Origin: Trichococcus ilyis
GTDB lineage: Bacteria > Bacillota > Bacilli > Lactobacillales > Aerococcaceae
Direction of reading: 5' to 3'
Assembly: GCF_900109135.1 (NCBI RefSeq)
Contig: NZ_FNYT01000001.1
Coordinates: 62,001 to 126,000 of the forward strand
Length of the DNA: 64,000 nt
The stretch's first letter is position 1. Each line of letters starts with the position of its first letter. The notes under the pieces are model-generated. The model was given only the letters and a program-made list of their open reading frames with translations, ran no database searches and was not told the DNA's origin. Below, piece by piece: positions 28,855 through 38,619 of this stretch. Both the position numbers and the translations under genes were made by a program.

Positions 28855-28870
28855 CTGGTTCACCTCTTAA

Positions 28871-29485
28871 TTATTTGTTTGTGTGTTCGAGCAGCTTATC
28901 CACTGCATCCAGATAATCCAGTCGCGGATTGAATCCGTATGCTACGTCGATGCCTTTTTCTTCAATGAAAGCCAAAGGGATCGATTTACGGCCATTATTC
29001 ATTGTATCCTCCCAAAAGTCAATCAAATAGGAACTGTTCAGCAGAAAAACACGGTTGAAGAAAGAAAATCGGATCAGAACAAACGTGATTCCGTGCTGCA
29101 GGATACATCTTTTCATGTGGAGGATCTGGTGTTCATGGAAGTTGCTCAGTGGGATGGACGTCTTATTCTTGGTTTCTTTGGCCTCGAAGTCCAGGTAATG
29201 TCCTTTATAAACGCCGTTGTAGTCGGTTGTGGAGGATTGGCGATAATAGGCTTCTCTGATGACTGCCGCACTTCGTTTCGGGTAATCCACCTTGACGACC
29301 TGGATGGGCGTCGGTTTTTTGTGGATGACGGCTCTCCCTGAAGAAAGGTAATGCTCGTTGCTGCTGTTGATTTCTTCTTCAAGCGTCATGCCACGGTTGC
29401 TGTATATGAGATCTTTCTTTTTTGTTGTTTTTGGCATATGCGACTCGGCAAGGAACTTTTTGCCGTTCGGATAATTTACGGCCAA
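28871..29485 (-). CDS. recU: Holliday junction resolvase RecU
   Basis: 204 residues. RecU cuts four-way junctions and modulates RecA in Firmicutes. Family segments include SNRGMTLEEEINSSNEHYL, KGHYLDFEAKETKNKTSIPL (metal-binding D-E-K core of the PD-D/E-K nuclease fold) and NFHEHQILHM. The start is TTG at 29485 with a GGGGGTGAT site; a later ATG within the frame would remove the YPNGKKF segment. It is followed after 16 bases by ponA. Confidence 0.94.
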   Translation of the reverse strand: MAVNYPNGKKFLAESHMPKTTKKKDLIYSNRGMTLEEEINSSNEHYLSSGRAVIHKKPTPIQVVKVDYPKRSAAVIREAYYRQSSTTDYNGVYKGHYLDFEAKETKNKTSIPLSNFHEHQILHMKRCILQHGITFVLIRFSFFNRVFLLNSSYLIDFWEDTMNNGRKSIPLAFIEEKGIDVAYGFNPRLDYLDAVDKLLEHTNK

Positions 29486-29621
29486 TGGCGATCACCCCCA
29501 TTGAATGATTATACCAAAAACCGACAGTGAAAGAAATCTAAGAAACCGTTAAACTGGAAGCTTGGAGCATTGGGAGCGGGCACGATTTTTGCGCGCTAAT
29601 GGAATAATTAAGCACTTTTTG

Positions 29622-29650
29622 TTTACAATGCCGTTTTTCTAGTGTAGTAT
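29622..29650 (+). promoter_or_regulatory. Sigma-A promoter of tig
   Basis: TTTACA (29622-29627), 17-base spacer, TAGTAT (29645-29650), 60 bases before the trigger factor start. The divergent recU promoter must lie in the same 224-base gap; I could not place it with confidence. Confidence 0.7.
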
Positions 29651-29709
29651 TGGAGAGTGTGCAATATCAAATTAATTGCAATAAAATCAAGATTTTTGGA
29701 GGAAAGTAA

Positions 29710-30990
29710 ATGACTGCAAACTGGGAAAAAACAGGCACGAACGACGGTGTCTTAACATTTGAAATTTCAGAAGAAATCATCAAAAAAGAAATGGACAAAG
29801 TATTCAACAAAGTGAAAAAGAACGTTACTGTCCCTGGATTCCGCAAAGGGAAAGTTCCTCGTCACGTCTTCAACAATATTTACGGTGAAGAGTCTTTATT
29901 CGAAGATGCTCTGAATGGCGCATTGCCTGAAGCATACTCAAAAGCTGTTGAAGAAGCTGGATTGGATCCTGTTTCTCAACCGAAAATCGACATCAAGAGC
30001 ATGGAAAAAGGCCAACCTTGGGTCATCACTGCTGAAGTAACAGTGAAACCTGAAGTGATACTGGGCGAATACAAAAACCTTACAGTCGAAAAACAAGACC
30101 GCGTCGTTACCGATGAGGATGTAGAAAACAACCTGAAGGAAAAACAAGCGCGCCAAGCTGAATTGGTCCTTAAAGAAGAAGGCGCTGAACTTGGCGATAC
30201 AGTCGTAATCGACTATGAAGGTTTTGTCGATGGCGAAGCATTCGAAGGCGGCAAAGATCAAAATCATTCTTTGGAATTGGGTTCGAAACAATTCATCCCA
30301 GGCTTCGAAGAGCAATTGGTCGGCGTTAAAGCGGGAGAAGAAAAAGACGTTGTCGTGACATTCCCTGAAGAGTATCACGCAGAAAACCTTAAAGGCAAAG
30401 AAGCTACTTTCAAAGTAGTCGTACATGAAGTCAAAACCAAACAATTGCCTGCTTTGGATGATGAGTTCGCTAAAGATGTCGATGAAGAAGTCGAGTCATT
30501 GGACGAATTGAAAGCTAAAATCCGCAAGGAATTGGAAGACAGCAAAAACGCTGCAGCAGACGAAGCTGTGCAGGACCTGGCTTTGAGACAAGCAGTCGAC
30601 AACGCTGAAATCGTAGAATTGCCGCACGTGATGGTCCATGATGAAGTGCACCGCCAAATGGATCTGTTCCTGAACGACATGCAACGTCAAGGCATCTCGC
30701 CTGAATTGTACTACCAAATCACTGGTACTACTGAACACGATCTGCATGTCCAAATGGAAGCAGATGCTGATGTCCGCACAAAGACATCACTTGTGTTGGA
30801 GCAAATCATCAAAGACGAAAACATCGTCGTTTCTGAAGAAGAAATCGCTGCAGAAATCGAAGAGTTGGCGAAACAATACAACATGGACGCAGACCGTGTC
30901 CGCGGATTGGTCAGCGCTGAAATGCTGACTAACGACATCCAAATGAAGAAAGCGATGAGCATCATCACTGATTCAGCGGTCGAAGCATAA
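29710..30990 (+). CDS. tig: Trigger factor
   Basis: 426 residues. A ribosome-bound chaperone with prolyl isomerase activity at the nascent chain exit. The ribosome-docking signature VPGFRKGKVPRHVF is near residues 37-50. The FKBP-like domain spans about 160-245 (GDTVVIDYEGFVDGEAFEGG, FIPGFEEQLVGVKAGEEK), and a helical C-terminal chaperone domain follows. GGAGGA lies just before ATG 29710. Codon use is strongly biased, as for an abundant protein. Order tig-clpX-engB is common in Firmicutes. Confidence 0.97.
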   Translation: MTANWEKTGTNDGVLTFEISEEIIKKEMDKVFNKVKKNVTVPGFRKGKVPRHVFNNIYGEESLFEDALNGALPEAYSKAVEEAGLDPVSQPKIDIKSMEKGQPWVITAEVTVKPEVILGEYKNLTVEKQDRVVTDEDVENNLKEKQARQAELVLKEEGAELGDTVVIDYEGFVDGEAFEGGKDQNHSLELGSKQFIPGFEEQLVGVKAGEEKDVVVTFPEEYHAENLKGKEATFKVVVHEVKTKQLPALDDEFAKDVDEEVESLDELKAKIRKELEDSKNAAADEAVQDLALRQAVDNAEIVELPHVMVHDEVHRQMDLFLNDMQRQGISPELYYQITGTTEHDLHVQMEADADVRTKTSLVLEQIIKDENIVVSEEEIAAEIEELAKQYNMDADRVRGLVSAEMLTNDIQMKKAMSIITDSAVEA

Positions 30991-31008
30991 GAAAAGTTGA
31001 AACAGAAT

Positions 31009-31055
31009 ACAGAGATCGGGACATTGTCTTCCATAGTCAGTGTCCCCTCTGTTTA
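31009..31055 (+). terminator. Probable terminator after tig
   Basis: ACAGAG and GGGACA pair with TGTCCC and CTCTGT in one two-part stem with a short internal loop; the tail GTTTAT is only moderately T-rich. Confidence 0.55.
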
Positions 31056-31131
31056 TACTCAGGGATATATTCGGAATATAACCCCAATAGGTAAACGAAT
31101 CATATTCTTTTTCAACTTTTCCTTTCTGTGT

Positions 31132-31196
31132 TAAGATGTAAACCGTTCTGAAACGGTCAGGGTATAGACGCCGCAGCAGCCGGCGGATCCTGGCGT
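31132..31196 (+). promoter_or_regulatory. clpX promoter region and structured leader
   Basis: TAAGAT (31132-31137) preceded by TGTGT resembles an extended -10; TTCAAC at 31111-31116 is a weak -35. The leader then contains a perfect hairpin ACCGTT-CTGA-AACGGT (31142-31157) and a second stem ACGCC (31168-31172)/GGCGT (31192-31196). No CtsR direct repeat was seen. Confidence 0.4.
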
Positions 31197-31240
31197 GTTG
31201 TGCTGGATCGGAAAGTAAGTATATAGAGAGGAGAATGATT

Positions 31241-32488
31241 GTGTTCCATGATGAAAGTATCGGGACAATACATTGTTCATTCTGCGGAAAATCTCAGGAC
31301 CAAGTGAAAAAGATCATTGCGGGGCCGGATGTATATATTTGTAATGAGTGTGTAGATCTCTGCAAAGAGATCATCGAAGAGGAAATCTATGCACCAAGCG
31401 AAGCGGTATTCACCGAGGTACCAAAACCGCAGGAAATCCAAAAGATTTTGGGCGAGTATGTGATCGGCCAAGAAAAAGCCAAACGGACGCTCTCTGTAGC
31501 GGTCTATAATCACTACAAACGCATCGGCCAAATGAGCATGATGTCAGAAGAAGATAATGTAGAGTTACAAAAAAGCAACATTTGTTTGATAGGCCCGACC
31601 GGTTCGGGCAAAACGTTCCTTGGCCAAACATTGGCGCGCATCCTGGATGTCCCATTTGCGATTGCTGATGCGACAAGTTTGACGGAGGCCGGCTATGTCG
31701 GAGAGGATGTCGAAAATATCCTGTTGAAGCTGCTTCAGGCTGCCGAGTTTGATGTCGAGCGGGCTGAACGGGGAATCATCTACATCGACGAAATCGACAA
31801 GATCGCCCGCAAAGGCGAAAATGTATCGATCACAAGAGATGTGAGCGGGGAAGGTGTCCAACAGGCGCTGCTGAAAATTTTGGAAGGCACTGTTGCGAAC
31901 GTCCCACCGCAGGGCGGCAGAAAACACCCGCAGCAAGAGTTCATCCAAATCGACACGACGAACATTCTGTTCATTGTCGGGGGTGCCTTTGACGGCATCG
32001 AGACGATCGTGAAAGAGCGTCTTGGCGAGAAAGTCATCGGCTTCGGCTCTCCGCAAGCCAAACACTTGGAGGACAAGAGCATCATGCAGCAGATCATTCC
32101 GGAAGACCTTTTGAAGTTCGGATTGATCCCGGAATTCATCGGTCGTCTGCCGATAATGGCTGCCTTGGAAAAATTGACGGAAGATGATTTGGTTCATATT
32201 CTGACACAACCGAAAAATGCCTTGGTAAAACAATACAAAAAATTGCTTGAGTTGGATGGCGTCGAATTGGTATTCGAAGATGATGCACTGCGCTCCATCG
32301 CCAAAAAAGCACTGGAAAGAAACACAGGCGCCCGCGGATTGCGCTCCATCATCGAGAACATCATGCTGGACATCATGTTCGATATCCCAAGCAGAGATGA
32401 GATCGTGAAGTGCGTCATTACGGACAACACAGTGAATGGCATTGGTGCGCCGTTGCTGTTCGATGAAGACGGCAAACTGATCAACTGA
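31241..32488 (+). CDS. clpX: ATP-dependent Clp protease unfoldase subunit ClpX
   Basis: 415 residues from GTG 31241, chosen because GAGAGGAG at 31226-31233 lies seven bases upstream and the product then begins MFHDES like other ClpX proteins. The N-terminal zinc-binding domain has CSFC and CNEC pairs. The AAA+ core shows Walker [16 protein letters not shown], pore loop GYVGEDV, Walker [12 protein letters not shown] and sensor 2 [14 protein letters not shown] matches the IGF loop that docks on ClpP. ClpP itself is not in the window. Confidence 0.97.
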   Translation: MFHDESIGTIHCSFCGKSQDQVKKIIAGPDVYICNECVDLCKEIIEEEIYAPSEAVFTEVPKPQEIQKILGEYVIGQEKAKRTLSVAVYNHYKRIGQMSMMSEEDNVELQKSNICLIGPTGSGKTFLGQTLARILDVPFAIADATSLTEAGYVGEDVENILLKLLQAAEFDVERAERGIIYIDEIDKIARKGENVSITRDVSGEGVQQALLKILEGTVANVPPQGGRKHPQQEFIQIDTTNILFIVGGAFDGIETIVKERLGEKVIGFGSPQAKHLEDKSIMQQIIPEDLLKFGLIPEFIGRLPIMAALEKLTEDDLVHILTQPKNALVKQYKKLLELDGVELVFEDDALRSIAKKALERNTGARGLRSIIENIMLDIMFDIPSRDEIVKCVITDNTVNGIGAPLLFDEDGKLIN

Positions 32489-32505
32489 ACATGAGCTTGC
32501 GTTTG

Positions 32506-32552
32506 AAGTCCGGCGAATCAGACAATTTCCAATCTGATTTCCGGACTTTTTC
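32506..32552 (+). terminator. Terminator after clpX
   Basis: AAGTCCGG plus AATCAGA pair with TCTGATT plus CCGGACTT, followed by five T; the stem is about 15 pairs. Confidence 0.88.
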
Positions 32553-32634
32553 GCTTCAGGAATGAAGAGCGAACACAAGAATAGTTTTAACTGTCGTTTC
32601 AATTGCAGGCGGCTTTGAAAAGGAGTGAAAATCA

Positions 32635-33243
32635 ATGCATGTACAAGATGCGGAAATCGTAATGAGCGCGGTCGATCCCAAACAGTACCCAGCCACCGGA
32701 TTTGCCGAGATCGCATTGGCGGGAAGGTCCAATGTGGGCAAGTCGTCGTTCATCAACAAACTGATCAATCGCAAAGCCCTGGCGCGGACATCAAGCAAAC
32801 CGGGAAAGACCCAGACTTTGAACTTTTATCTGATCAACAATTCGTTTTATTTTGTGGACGTTCCGGGCTATGGTTACGCCAAAGTTTCCAAAACGGAACG
32901 GGCAAAATGGGGGCAAATGCTGGAGACCTATTTTACCCAACGGGACACGTTGCGGCATGTCTTTCTGGTGGTTGATTTCAGGCATGAACCTACCGAAGAT
33001 GACATCCAGATGAAGGATTTTATCGAGTACTACAATCTTCCATACTCGGTCATCGCGACCAAATGCGACAAAATACCGCGGGGGAAATGGAATCAACATT
33101 TTTACCGCATCAAGAAAGCTCTGAATCTTCCGAGTGACGAGTCCTTGATCATGTTCTCGAAAGAAACGGGCGAGGGCGTCGAAAAAGCCTGGACGTTGAT
33201 CGAGGGAATACTGGCGGAGCATCAACAAACCCCGCATAATTAA
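32635..33243 (+). CDS. engB: Ribosome biogenesis GTPase EngB (YsxC)
   Basis: 202 residues. A small GTPase needed for late 50S assembly. G1 is [15 protein letters not shown] (near residue 29), G2/G3 include KTQTLNF and [11 protein letters not shown], and G4 is TKCDKI. ATG 32635 follows AAAAGGAG. It lies after clpX, the usual Firmicute arrangement, though a terminator separates them. Confidence 0.96.
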   Translation: MHVQDAEIVMSAVDPKQYPATGFAEIALAGRSNVGKSSFINKLINRKALARTSSKPGKTQTLNFYLINNSFYFVDVPGYGYAKVSKTERAKWGQMLETYFTQRDTLRHVFLVVDFRHEPTEDDIQMKDFIEYYNLPYSVIATKCDKIPRGKWNQHFYRIKKALNLPSDESLIMFSKETGEGVEKAWTLIEGILAEHQQTPHN

Positions 33244-33253
33244 AGAAATTTCT

Positions 33254-33286
33254 ATGGGCAACATCCTGCTATCGGATGTTGCCCAT
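33254..33286. terminator. Perfect 13-pair hairpin after engB
   Basis: ATGGGCAACATCC pairs with GGATGTTGCCCAT around TGCTATC. No T run follows on either strand, so termination is uncertain; it may protect the 3' end of engB mRNA. Confidence 0.5.
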
Positions 33287-33358
33287 TCTGCGTTCGTTGG
33301 TTATGATAGGATGGACAAGTCGCTTGTCATCGCAGGGATCGGACACGGGAGGGATAAT

Positions 33359-34642
33359 ATGAGGACTAATAAAATCAGCCGTTACACGACTGAAGAAAAA
33401 AGTTGGATCATGCAGGACTGGGCGAACTCGGCCTATTCCATCATGATCACAACCGCAGTATTTCCGCTGTATTTCAAAGCGGTCGCGGAAGGCGGCGGCA
33501 TGTCGGATGCTGACTCGACCGCCTATTGGGGATATGCGAACGCAGCGGCTACGCTGGTCGTGTCGCTTCTGGCGCCTGTGCTGGGAGCGGTCGCCGATTA
33601 CAAAGGTTTCCGCAACCCGCTGTTCACGGCCTTTACCTTGGCCGGCATCTTTGCCACGATCGGCTTCGTATTTGTGCCTTCGGGGAGCTGGCTGCTTTTG
33701 TTGGGACTATATATGCTTTCTGTCGTCGGTTTCTCGGGAGCGAACATCTTTTATGACGGCTCCTTGATGGATGTGACGACTGATGAGCGCATGGACCGCG
33801 TTTCAGCGGCGGGATTCGGTTGGGGCTATATCGGCAGTTCAATTCCTTTTCTGCTCTTCATTTTCTTCCAATTGACCGGCGTTTTGCCCCTCGGCACTGG
33901 CGGCATCGTGAAGGGCGGCTTTATCCTGACTGCGCTTTGGTGGTTTGCCTTCACCATCCCTTATTGGAAAAACGTCAAGCAGAACTATTACATCGAAAAG
34001 GAACCACGCGTAATCCGCAAGAGCTTCATCCGTTTAGGGCAGACGCTGAAGCATGTCCGGGAACACCGGCAAGCTTTCCTGTTTCTTTCGGCCTATTTCT
34101 TCTATATCGATGGGGTGGGAACCATCTTCAAAATGGCGACCGCGGTGGGGTCGGATATCGGTCTCTCCTCGAATGAACTGATCCTTGTCATGCTGATCGT
34201 CCAATTCGTTGCTTTCCCGTTCTCAATCCTCTATGGCCGCGCTTCAAAGCGGTACGGAAACAAAAATATGATATTCACAGGGATCCTGACCTATGTTTTT
34301 ATCTGCATCTATGCATTGCAGTTGGATTCCTTGTCCGCTTTCATCATATTGGCGTTGCTGGTCGGCACAGCCCAAGGAGGCGTGCAAGCATTGAGCCGCT
34401 CTTTGTTCGGCCAGCTGATTCCGAAAGATCAGGCGAACGAATTCTTTGGGTTCTACAATATTTTCGGGAAATTTGCCGCCGTTATCGGACCGCTGCTCGT
34501 CGGAATCATCGCGCAAATGACAGGGAATTCCTTGGACGGCGTTTTCGCCTTGATCGTTCTGTTCAGCATCGGCGGGATTCTGCTCTCCTTTGTGAAAGTG
34601 CCGGACGCGCAAGGCGAATCGCAGAATTTGACGATCGAATAA
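33359..34642 (+). CDS. UMF1-family MFS transporter (Atg22-like)
   Basis: 427 residues from ATG 33359 (GGGAGG site eight bases before); an open frame runs upstream through the hairpin at 33254 without a plausible site. About 11-12 membrane helices. The N-terminus has the family pattern MQDWANSAYSIMITTAVFPLY, and the middle shows the MFS-like motif GFSGANIFYDGSLM. This family (Atg22 of yeast vacuoles, bacterial YxiO-like) is thought to export small molecules such as amino acids. The substrate is unknown, and the gene stands alone between two transcription units. Confidence 0.88.
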   Translation: MRTNKISRYTTEEKSWIMQDWANSAYSIMITTAVFPLYFKAVAEGGGMSDADSTAYWGYANAAATLVVSLLAPVLGAVADYKGFRNPLFTAFTLAGIFATIGFVFVPSGSWLLLLGLYMLSVVGFSGANIFYDGSLMDVTTDERMDRVSAAGFGWGYIGSSIPFLLFIFFQLTGVLPLGTGGIVKGGFILTALWWFAFTIPYWKNVKQNYYIEKEPRVIRKSFIRLGQTLKHVREHRQAFLFLSAYFFYIDGVGTIFKMATAVGSDIGLSSNELILVMLIVQFVAFPFSILYGRASKRYGNKNMIFTGILTYVFICIYALQLDSLSAFIILALLVGTAQGGVQALSRSLFGQLIPKDQANEFFGFYNIFGKFAAVIGPLLVGIIAQMTGNSLDGVFALIVLFSIGGILLSFVKVPDAQGESQNLTIE

Positions 34643-34646
34643 ATAT

Positions 34647-34675
34647 TTGCATGTGTGGCGAAGATGTGTTAGAAT
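34647..34675 (+). promoter_or_regulatory. Promoter of dnaG-rpoD
   Basis: TTGCAT (34647-34652), 17-base spacer, TAGAAT (34670-34675), 62 bases before the dnaG start. Confidence 0.72.
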
Positions 34676-34736
34676 CTAGTTTGCATCTTTATGCTCATTT
34701 GTATAGAATGAAGACATTTCTCAAGGTGGGAGACAT

Positions 34737-36614
34737 TTGGCAGAACGTATTTCAGAAGAAAAATTAGCGCAAATCAGAAACGAAACTAATATCATTGATG
34801 TAGTCAGCCAATATGTACAACTCAAAAAAAGAGGCAAGAATCATTTCGGCTTTTGCCCGTTCCATGACGAGAAGACCCCATCTTTTTCTGTTGCCGAAGA
34901 GAAACAGATTTTCCACTGTTTCAGCTGCGGAAGAGGCGGGAATGTTTTTACTTTTTTGATGGATGTCGAGGGTATTTCATTTGTTGAGGCCGTCATCAAG
35001 ACAGCCGAGTTGAGCAACATCCCGTTGGATTTCACCTATGATCACCACACTCAGGACAATCCGATGCAGTCAAAAAAAGAAAAATTGGTCCAAATCCACG
35101 AGGAAGCTGCAGCTTTTTACCATCAGATCCTGATGAATACTGTCACCGGTCAAGCTGCATTGGATTATATGACAAATCGCGGCTTCACTCAGCAAACCAT
35201 GCAGGAATATCAGATCGGGTTTTCCCCTTCCAACCGGACGGCGCTCTTCCAGATGCTCAAAGCGAAGAAATTCGATGAAGGACTTCTTCAGGAAAGCGGC
35301 ATATTCACGGACAGACAAGGGCAGAATGAACTCTTCGATCGTTTCTCTGGCCGAATCATTTTTCCGTTGCGGAACGCCAAAGGCCAGACAGCCGCTTTTT
35401 CAGGTCGGATTATGCATGCTTCCCAAGACGATGAGACCGGGTACCATGAGGCTAAATACCTGAACAGCCCGGAAACGTTGCTGTTCAACAAGCGGGATTT
35501 CCTTTTCAATTTCGATAAGGCCCGCAGTGAAATCCGCAGGCATTCGGAAGTGGTGCTTTTCGAAGGTTACATGGACGTCATCTCCGCGTGGCAAGCTGGT
35601 GTCAAAAATGGCGTCGCCTCGATGGGGACAAGCCTGACGGATGAGCAAAACCGGATCTTGACCAAGACAGCGGACAAAATCGTCATTGCTTATGATGGCG
35701 ACCGAGCCGGTGTCGAGGCAACCAAGCGCGCCATCGAAATACTTGAACGCAACAAGCATTTCGACATTTCGGTTTTTCCGTTGGAAGCAGGGATGGATCC
35801 CGACGAGTACATCCAACAGAAAGGGCCGGAAGCATTTGCCAAGGCCCTGAAGAACAACCGGGAAACAGTGATCCAATTCTATTCGCGTTACCTAAAAATG
35901 AATCTGAACCTGGATTCCGAAAAAAATCGGATCACCTATATCGAAACCATGCTGAAGGCATTGGCTTCCCTTGACTCCCTAATCGAAAGAGAACTTTACA
36001 TGAAGGATATTGCGGAGGAATTCGGTATTCCGATCGACATCCTGCAGAAGCAATTGAAGGGATATCAACAGGACGTGCTGCAGCAACAGCCGGACCGTGC
36101 ACCTGTCCGGCGGTCGGAAGCGCAAAGCGCCTTGGCTCAAGCAGCCTATCCAAAAACAAACAATCGCAAGGCGACGCAGGCTGAGCAAAGCGAAAAGCAA
36201 TTGCTTTACCGCCTGTTTCATTTCGAAGAGGTATGGTCGTATCTGCAGGAAATTGATGCTGATTTCAACTTCATCCATGATGATTATCAGACCATCTACA
36301 TTTTGTACGAAGCGTTCTTCAGGCAGAATGGGGCGGTAGGGAACATCGATCAATTTTTGGACCGCATCAACAATCCGGCCCTTCAAAACTTGATTACACA
36401 GATCGAGTGGTTCCAATTGGACTCGGAAGTCACGTACCAAGAAATCCGCGATCTCGTCCATATCATCCGAGATAAGTCGTCTTTACAGGAACAATTGACC
36501 AAAAAACAGGCAGAAATGAAGGAAGCGCGCAAAAAAAACGACAATGAGCGTCTGAAGTCGATCATGTCGGAAATTGTTTCGCTCTCAAAAGAACTGAAAG
36601 CAACACCGAAATAG
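34737..36614 (+). CDS. dnaG: DNA primase
   Basis: 625 residues. It makes RNA primers at the replication fork. The N-terminal CHC2 zinc domain has CPFH and CFSCG (residues about 40-65). The core includes the TOPRIM motif [17 protein letters not shown] near residue 275 and [15 protein letters not shown]. The C-terminal helicase-binding domain (about 480-625) is present, and a Gln-rich linker lies near 450. Start TTG 34737 follows AAGGTGGGAG. It is upstream of rpoD, the macromolecular synthesis operon order without rpsU. Confidence 0.97.
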   Translation: MAERISEEKLAQIRNETNIIDVVSQYVQLKKRGKNHFGFCPFHDEKTPSFSVAEEKQIFHCFSCGRGGNVFTFLMDVEGISFVEAVIKTAELSNIPLDFTYDHHTQDNPMQSKKEKLVQIHEEAAAFYHQILMNTVTGQAALDYMTNRGFTQQTMQEYQIGFSPSNRTALFQMLKAKKFDEGLLQESGIFTDRQGQNELFDRFSGRIIFPLRNAKGQTAAFSGRIMHASQDDETGYHEAKYLNSPETLLFNKRDFLFNFDKARSEIRRHSEVVLFEGYMDVISAWQAGVKNGVASMGTSLTDEQNRILTKTADKIVIAYDGDRAGVEATKRAIEILERNKHFDISVFPLEAGMDPDEYIQQKGPEAFAKALKNNRETVIQFYSRYLKMNLNLDSEKNRITYIETMLKALASLDSLIERELYMKDIAEEFGIPIDILQKQLKGYQQDVLQQQPDRAPVRRSEAQSALAQAAYPKTNNRKATQAEQSEKQLLYRLFHFEEVWSYLQEIDADFNFIHDDYQTIYILYEAFFRQNGAVGNIDQFLDRINNPALQNLITQIEWFQLDSEVTYQEIRDLVHIIRDKSSLQEQLTKKQAEMKEARKKNDNERLKSIMSEIVSLSKELKATPK

Positions 36615-36640
36615 CCCGCATCGAATGGAGGAATCATTTT

Positions 36641-37780
36641 ATGGCAATCGAAAAAAATGATCAAGGTTTAACGTTAGAACAGGTAACCAAAAAGTTGATC
36701 GCCGAAAATAAATTATTGGGATCCGTCTTCTATGACGAATTGGCCGATAAGATAGCTACACCCTTCCAATTGGACGCGGATGAAATGGATAAACTGATAC
36801 AAAAAATGGAAGATGGCGGAGTCAGCGTCGTGGACGCGGACGGAGGTCCCACAGCCCGTCAGCTTGCCAAAGAAACGGCAAAGCCCGAAAAAACGGCCGC
36901 AGCCGCCAAGGATGAGGAAGAAGAAGACTTGATGGCCGTGCCTGCCGGAGTCAAAATCAACGATCCGGTCCGCATGTATCTGAAGGAAATCGGCCGTGTG
37001 CCGCTATTGAATGCGGATGAAGAGGTCAATTTGGCTCTGCGCATCAAGGAAGGCGATCAGGAAGCGAAGCAACAATTGGCTGAGGCGAACTTGCGCTTGG
37101 TCGTTTCCATCGCAAAACGCTATGTCGGCCGCGGCATGCAGTTCCTGGATCTGATCCAGGAAGGCAATATGGGTCTGATGAAAGCCGTCGAAAAATTCGA
37201 CCACACGAAAGGATTCAAATTCTCCACTTATGCTACTTGGTGGATCCGCCAAGCCATCACCCGCGCCATCGCGGATCAGGCCAGAACGATCCGGATTCCG
37301 GTACACATGGTCGAAACAATCAACAAATTGGTCCGCATCCAACGGCAACTGCTTCAGGACCTTGGCCGCGAACCGACACCGGAAGAGATCGGCGCTGAAA
37401 TGGATCTGCCGACAGAAAAAGTCAGAGAGATCCTCAAAATCGCCCAAGAGCCTGTTTCCCTGGAGACGCCGATCGGGGAAGAAGATGATTCCCATTTGGG
37501 CGATTTCATCGAAGATCAGGAAGTATTGAGCCCGGCTGAGCACACTGCCCAAACACTGCTGAAGGAACAGCTCGAAGAAGTGTTGGATACCTTGACAGAC
37601 CGCGAGGAAAACGTTCTGCGCCTGCGTTTCGGCCTTGATGACGGGAATGTGCGGACTTTGGAACAAGTCGGAAAAGTATTCGGAGTCACCCGTGAGCGGA
37701 TCCGTCAGATCGAAGCGAAAGCTTTGCGCAAACTGCGTCACCCAAGCCGCTCGAAACAGTTGAAAGATTTTCTTGAGTAA
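36641..37780 (+). CDS. rpoD: Principal RNA polymerase sigma factor SigA (RpoD)
   Basis: 379 residues, typical of Firmicute sigma-70 with short region 1. Region 1.2 is near [16 protein letters not shown]. Regions 2.1-2.4 include [20 protein letters not shown] and [17 protein letters not shown] (-10 recognition). Region 3 contains [13 protein letters not shown], and region 4.2 has the helix-turn-helix [20 protein letters not shown] (-35 recognition). GGAGG lies ahead of ATG 36641. The consensus promoters in this window match a factor of this type. Confidence 0.98.
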   Translation: MAIEKNDQGLTLEQVTKKLIAENKLLGSVFYDELADKIATPFQLDADEMDKLIQKMEDGGVSVVDADGGPTARQLAKETAKPEKTAAAAKDEEEEDLMAVPAGVKINDPVRMYLKEIGRVPLLNADEEVNLALRIKEGDQEAKQQLAEANLRLVVSIAKRYVGRGMQFLDLIQEGNMGLMKAVEKFDHTKGFKFSTYATWWIRQAITRAIADQARTIRIPVHMVETINKLVRIQRQLLQDLGREPTPEEIGAEMDLPTEKVREILKIAQEPVSLETPIGEEDDSHLGDFIEDQEVLSPAEHTAQTLLKEQLEEVLDTLTDREENVLRLRFGLDDGNVRTLEQVGKVFGVTRERIRQIEAKALRKLRHPSRSKQLKDFLE

Positions 37781-37791
37781 GAAGCACCCCG

Positions 37792-37817
37792 ACCCGAGGT
37801 ATTGCACTCGGGTTTTT
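37792..37817 (+). terminator. Terminator after rpoD
   Basis: ACCCGAG pairs with CTCGGGT around an eight-base loop, followed by a T run. Confidence 0.88.
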
Positions 37818-37917
37818 CTTATGCCATTTTCCGGATGATGGAAGGATTAGTGGGATATATGAAATGGAATTATGCTAAAATAGAGTCATGAGCAAAAATG
37901 GAAAGGGAGGGATGAGG

Positions 37918-38619
37918 TTGAACAATCAACAATTATCAATAAGATTAGAGACAGTCGCAGGTTTTGTTCCGGAAAATGCGAGACTGGCGGATATCGGCTC
38001 GGATCACGCATATTTGCCTTGTGTTTTGGCGTTGCGCGGCGTCGTCGCTTATGCTTTGGCGGGAGAAGTTGTGAAAGGCCCCTTCGAATCGGCAGCGGAA
38101 CAAATCCGGACATCGGATGTCGGCGATCGCGTCAGCGCCAGACTTGGCGATGGCATGGATGTGATCGATCCGGCTGATCATATCAACGTCGTCACCATCT
38201 GCGGGATGGGCGGCGATCTGATTTCCAGAATTCTGGAAAAAGGCAGACTGAAAGACAAATTGGCGGGGGTGGAACGCTTGATCCTTCAGCCCAACAACGG
38301 GGAAAAGAAACTGCGCGAATGGCTGATCGCCCACCAATACAAAATAATCGACGAAACGATATTGGAAGAAAACGGAAAGATCTACGAAATCATCGTAGCC
38401 GAAAAGGCAGAAACCGCAGAAAGCTACTCAGATTTGGAATACAGCTTCGGCCGTTTCTTGCTCCAGAAGAAAAACGAGGCCTTCCGCAAAAAATGGTTAT
38501 CCGAAATCGACAAATGCCAATACATATTGGACAGCATGCAAAAAGCAAGCAATAAGCTGAACGAAAAAGAACAGCAAGTGATCAATAAAATCAATGAAAT
38601 TAAAGAGGTGCTGGCATGA
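37918..38619 (+). CDS. trmK: tRNA (adenine-22 N1)-methyltransferase TrmK
   Basis: 233 residues from TTG 37918: AAGGGAGG at 37903-37910 is seven bases away and the product then begins (M)NNQQLSIRLETV like other TrmK proteins; ATG 37888 and 37912 are in the same frame but poorly spaced. It methylates A22 in the D-loop of some tRNAs. The SAM motif is ADIGSDHAYLP and the catalytic region CGMGGDLI, with LILQPNNGEKKLREWL and a C-terminal coiled coil. Overlaps the Nif3-family gene by four bases. Confidence 0.93.
   Translation: MNNQQLSIRLETVAGFVPENARLADIGSDHAYLPCVLALRGVVAYALAGEVVKGPFESAAEQIRTSDVGDRVSARLGDGMDVIDPADHINVVTICGMGGDLISRILEKGRLKDKLAGVERLILQPNNGEKKLREWLIAHQYKIIDETILEENGKIYEIIVAEKAETAESYSDLEYSFGRFLLQKKNEAFRKKWLSEIDKCQYILDSMQKASNKLNEKEQQVINKINEIKEVLA

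Noticed and set aside
28363-28916. Plus-strand frames opposite ponA and recU
   Set aside because: Antisense shadows; the PBP motifs on the minus strand are unambiguous.
31565-32716. Minus-strand frame of 383 codons
   Set aside because: Lies opposite clpX, with no family resemblance or ribosome binding site.
33254-33358. Upstream extension of the UMF1 transporter
   Set aside because: It would begin inside a perfect hairpin; the ATG at 33359 has a proper ribosome binding site and family-like N-terminus.
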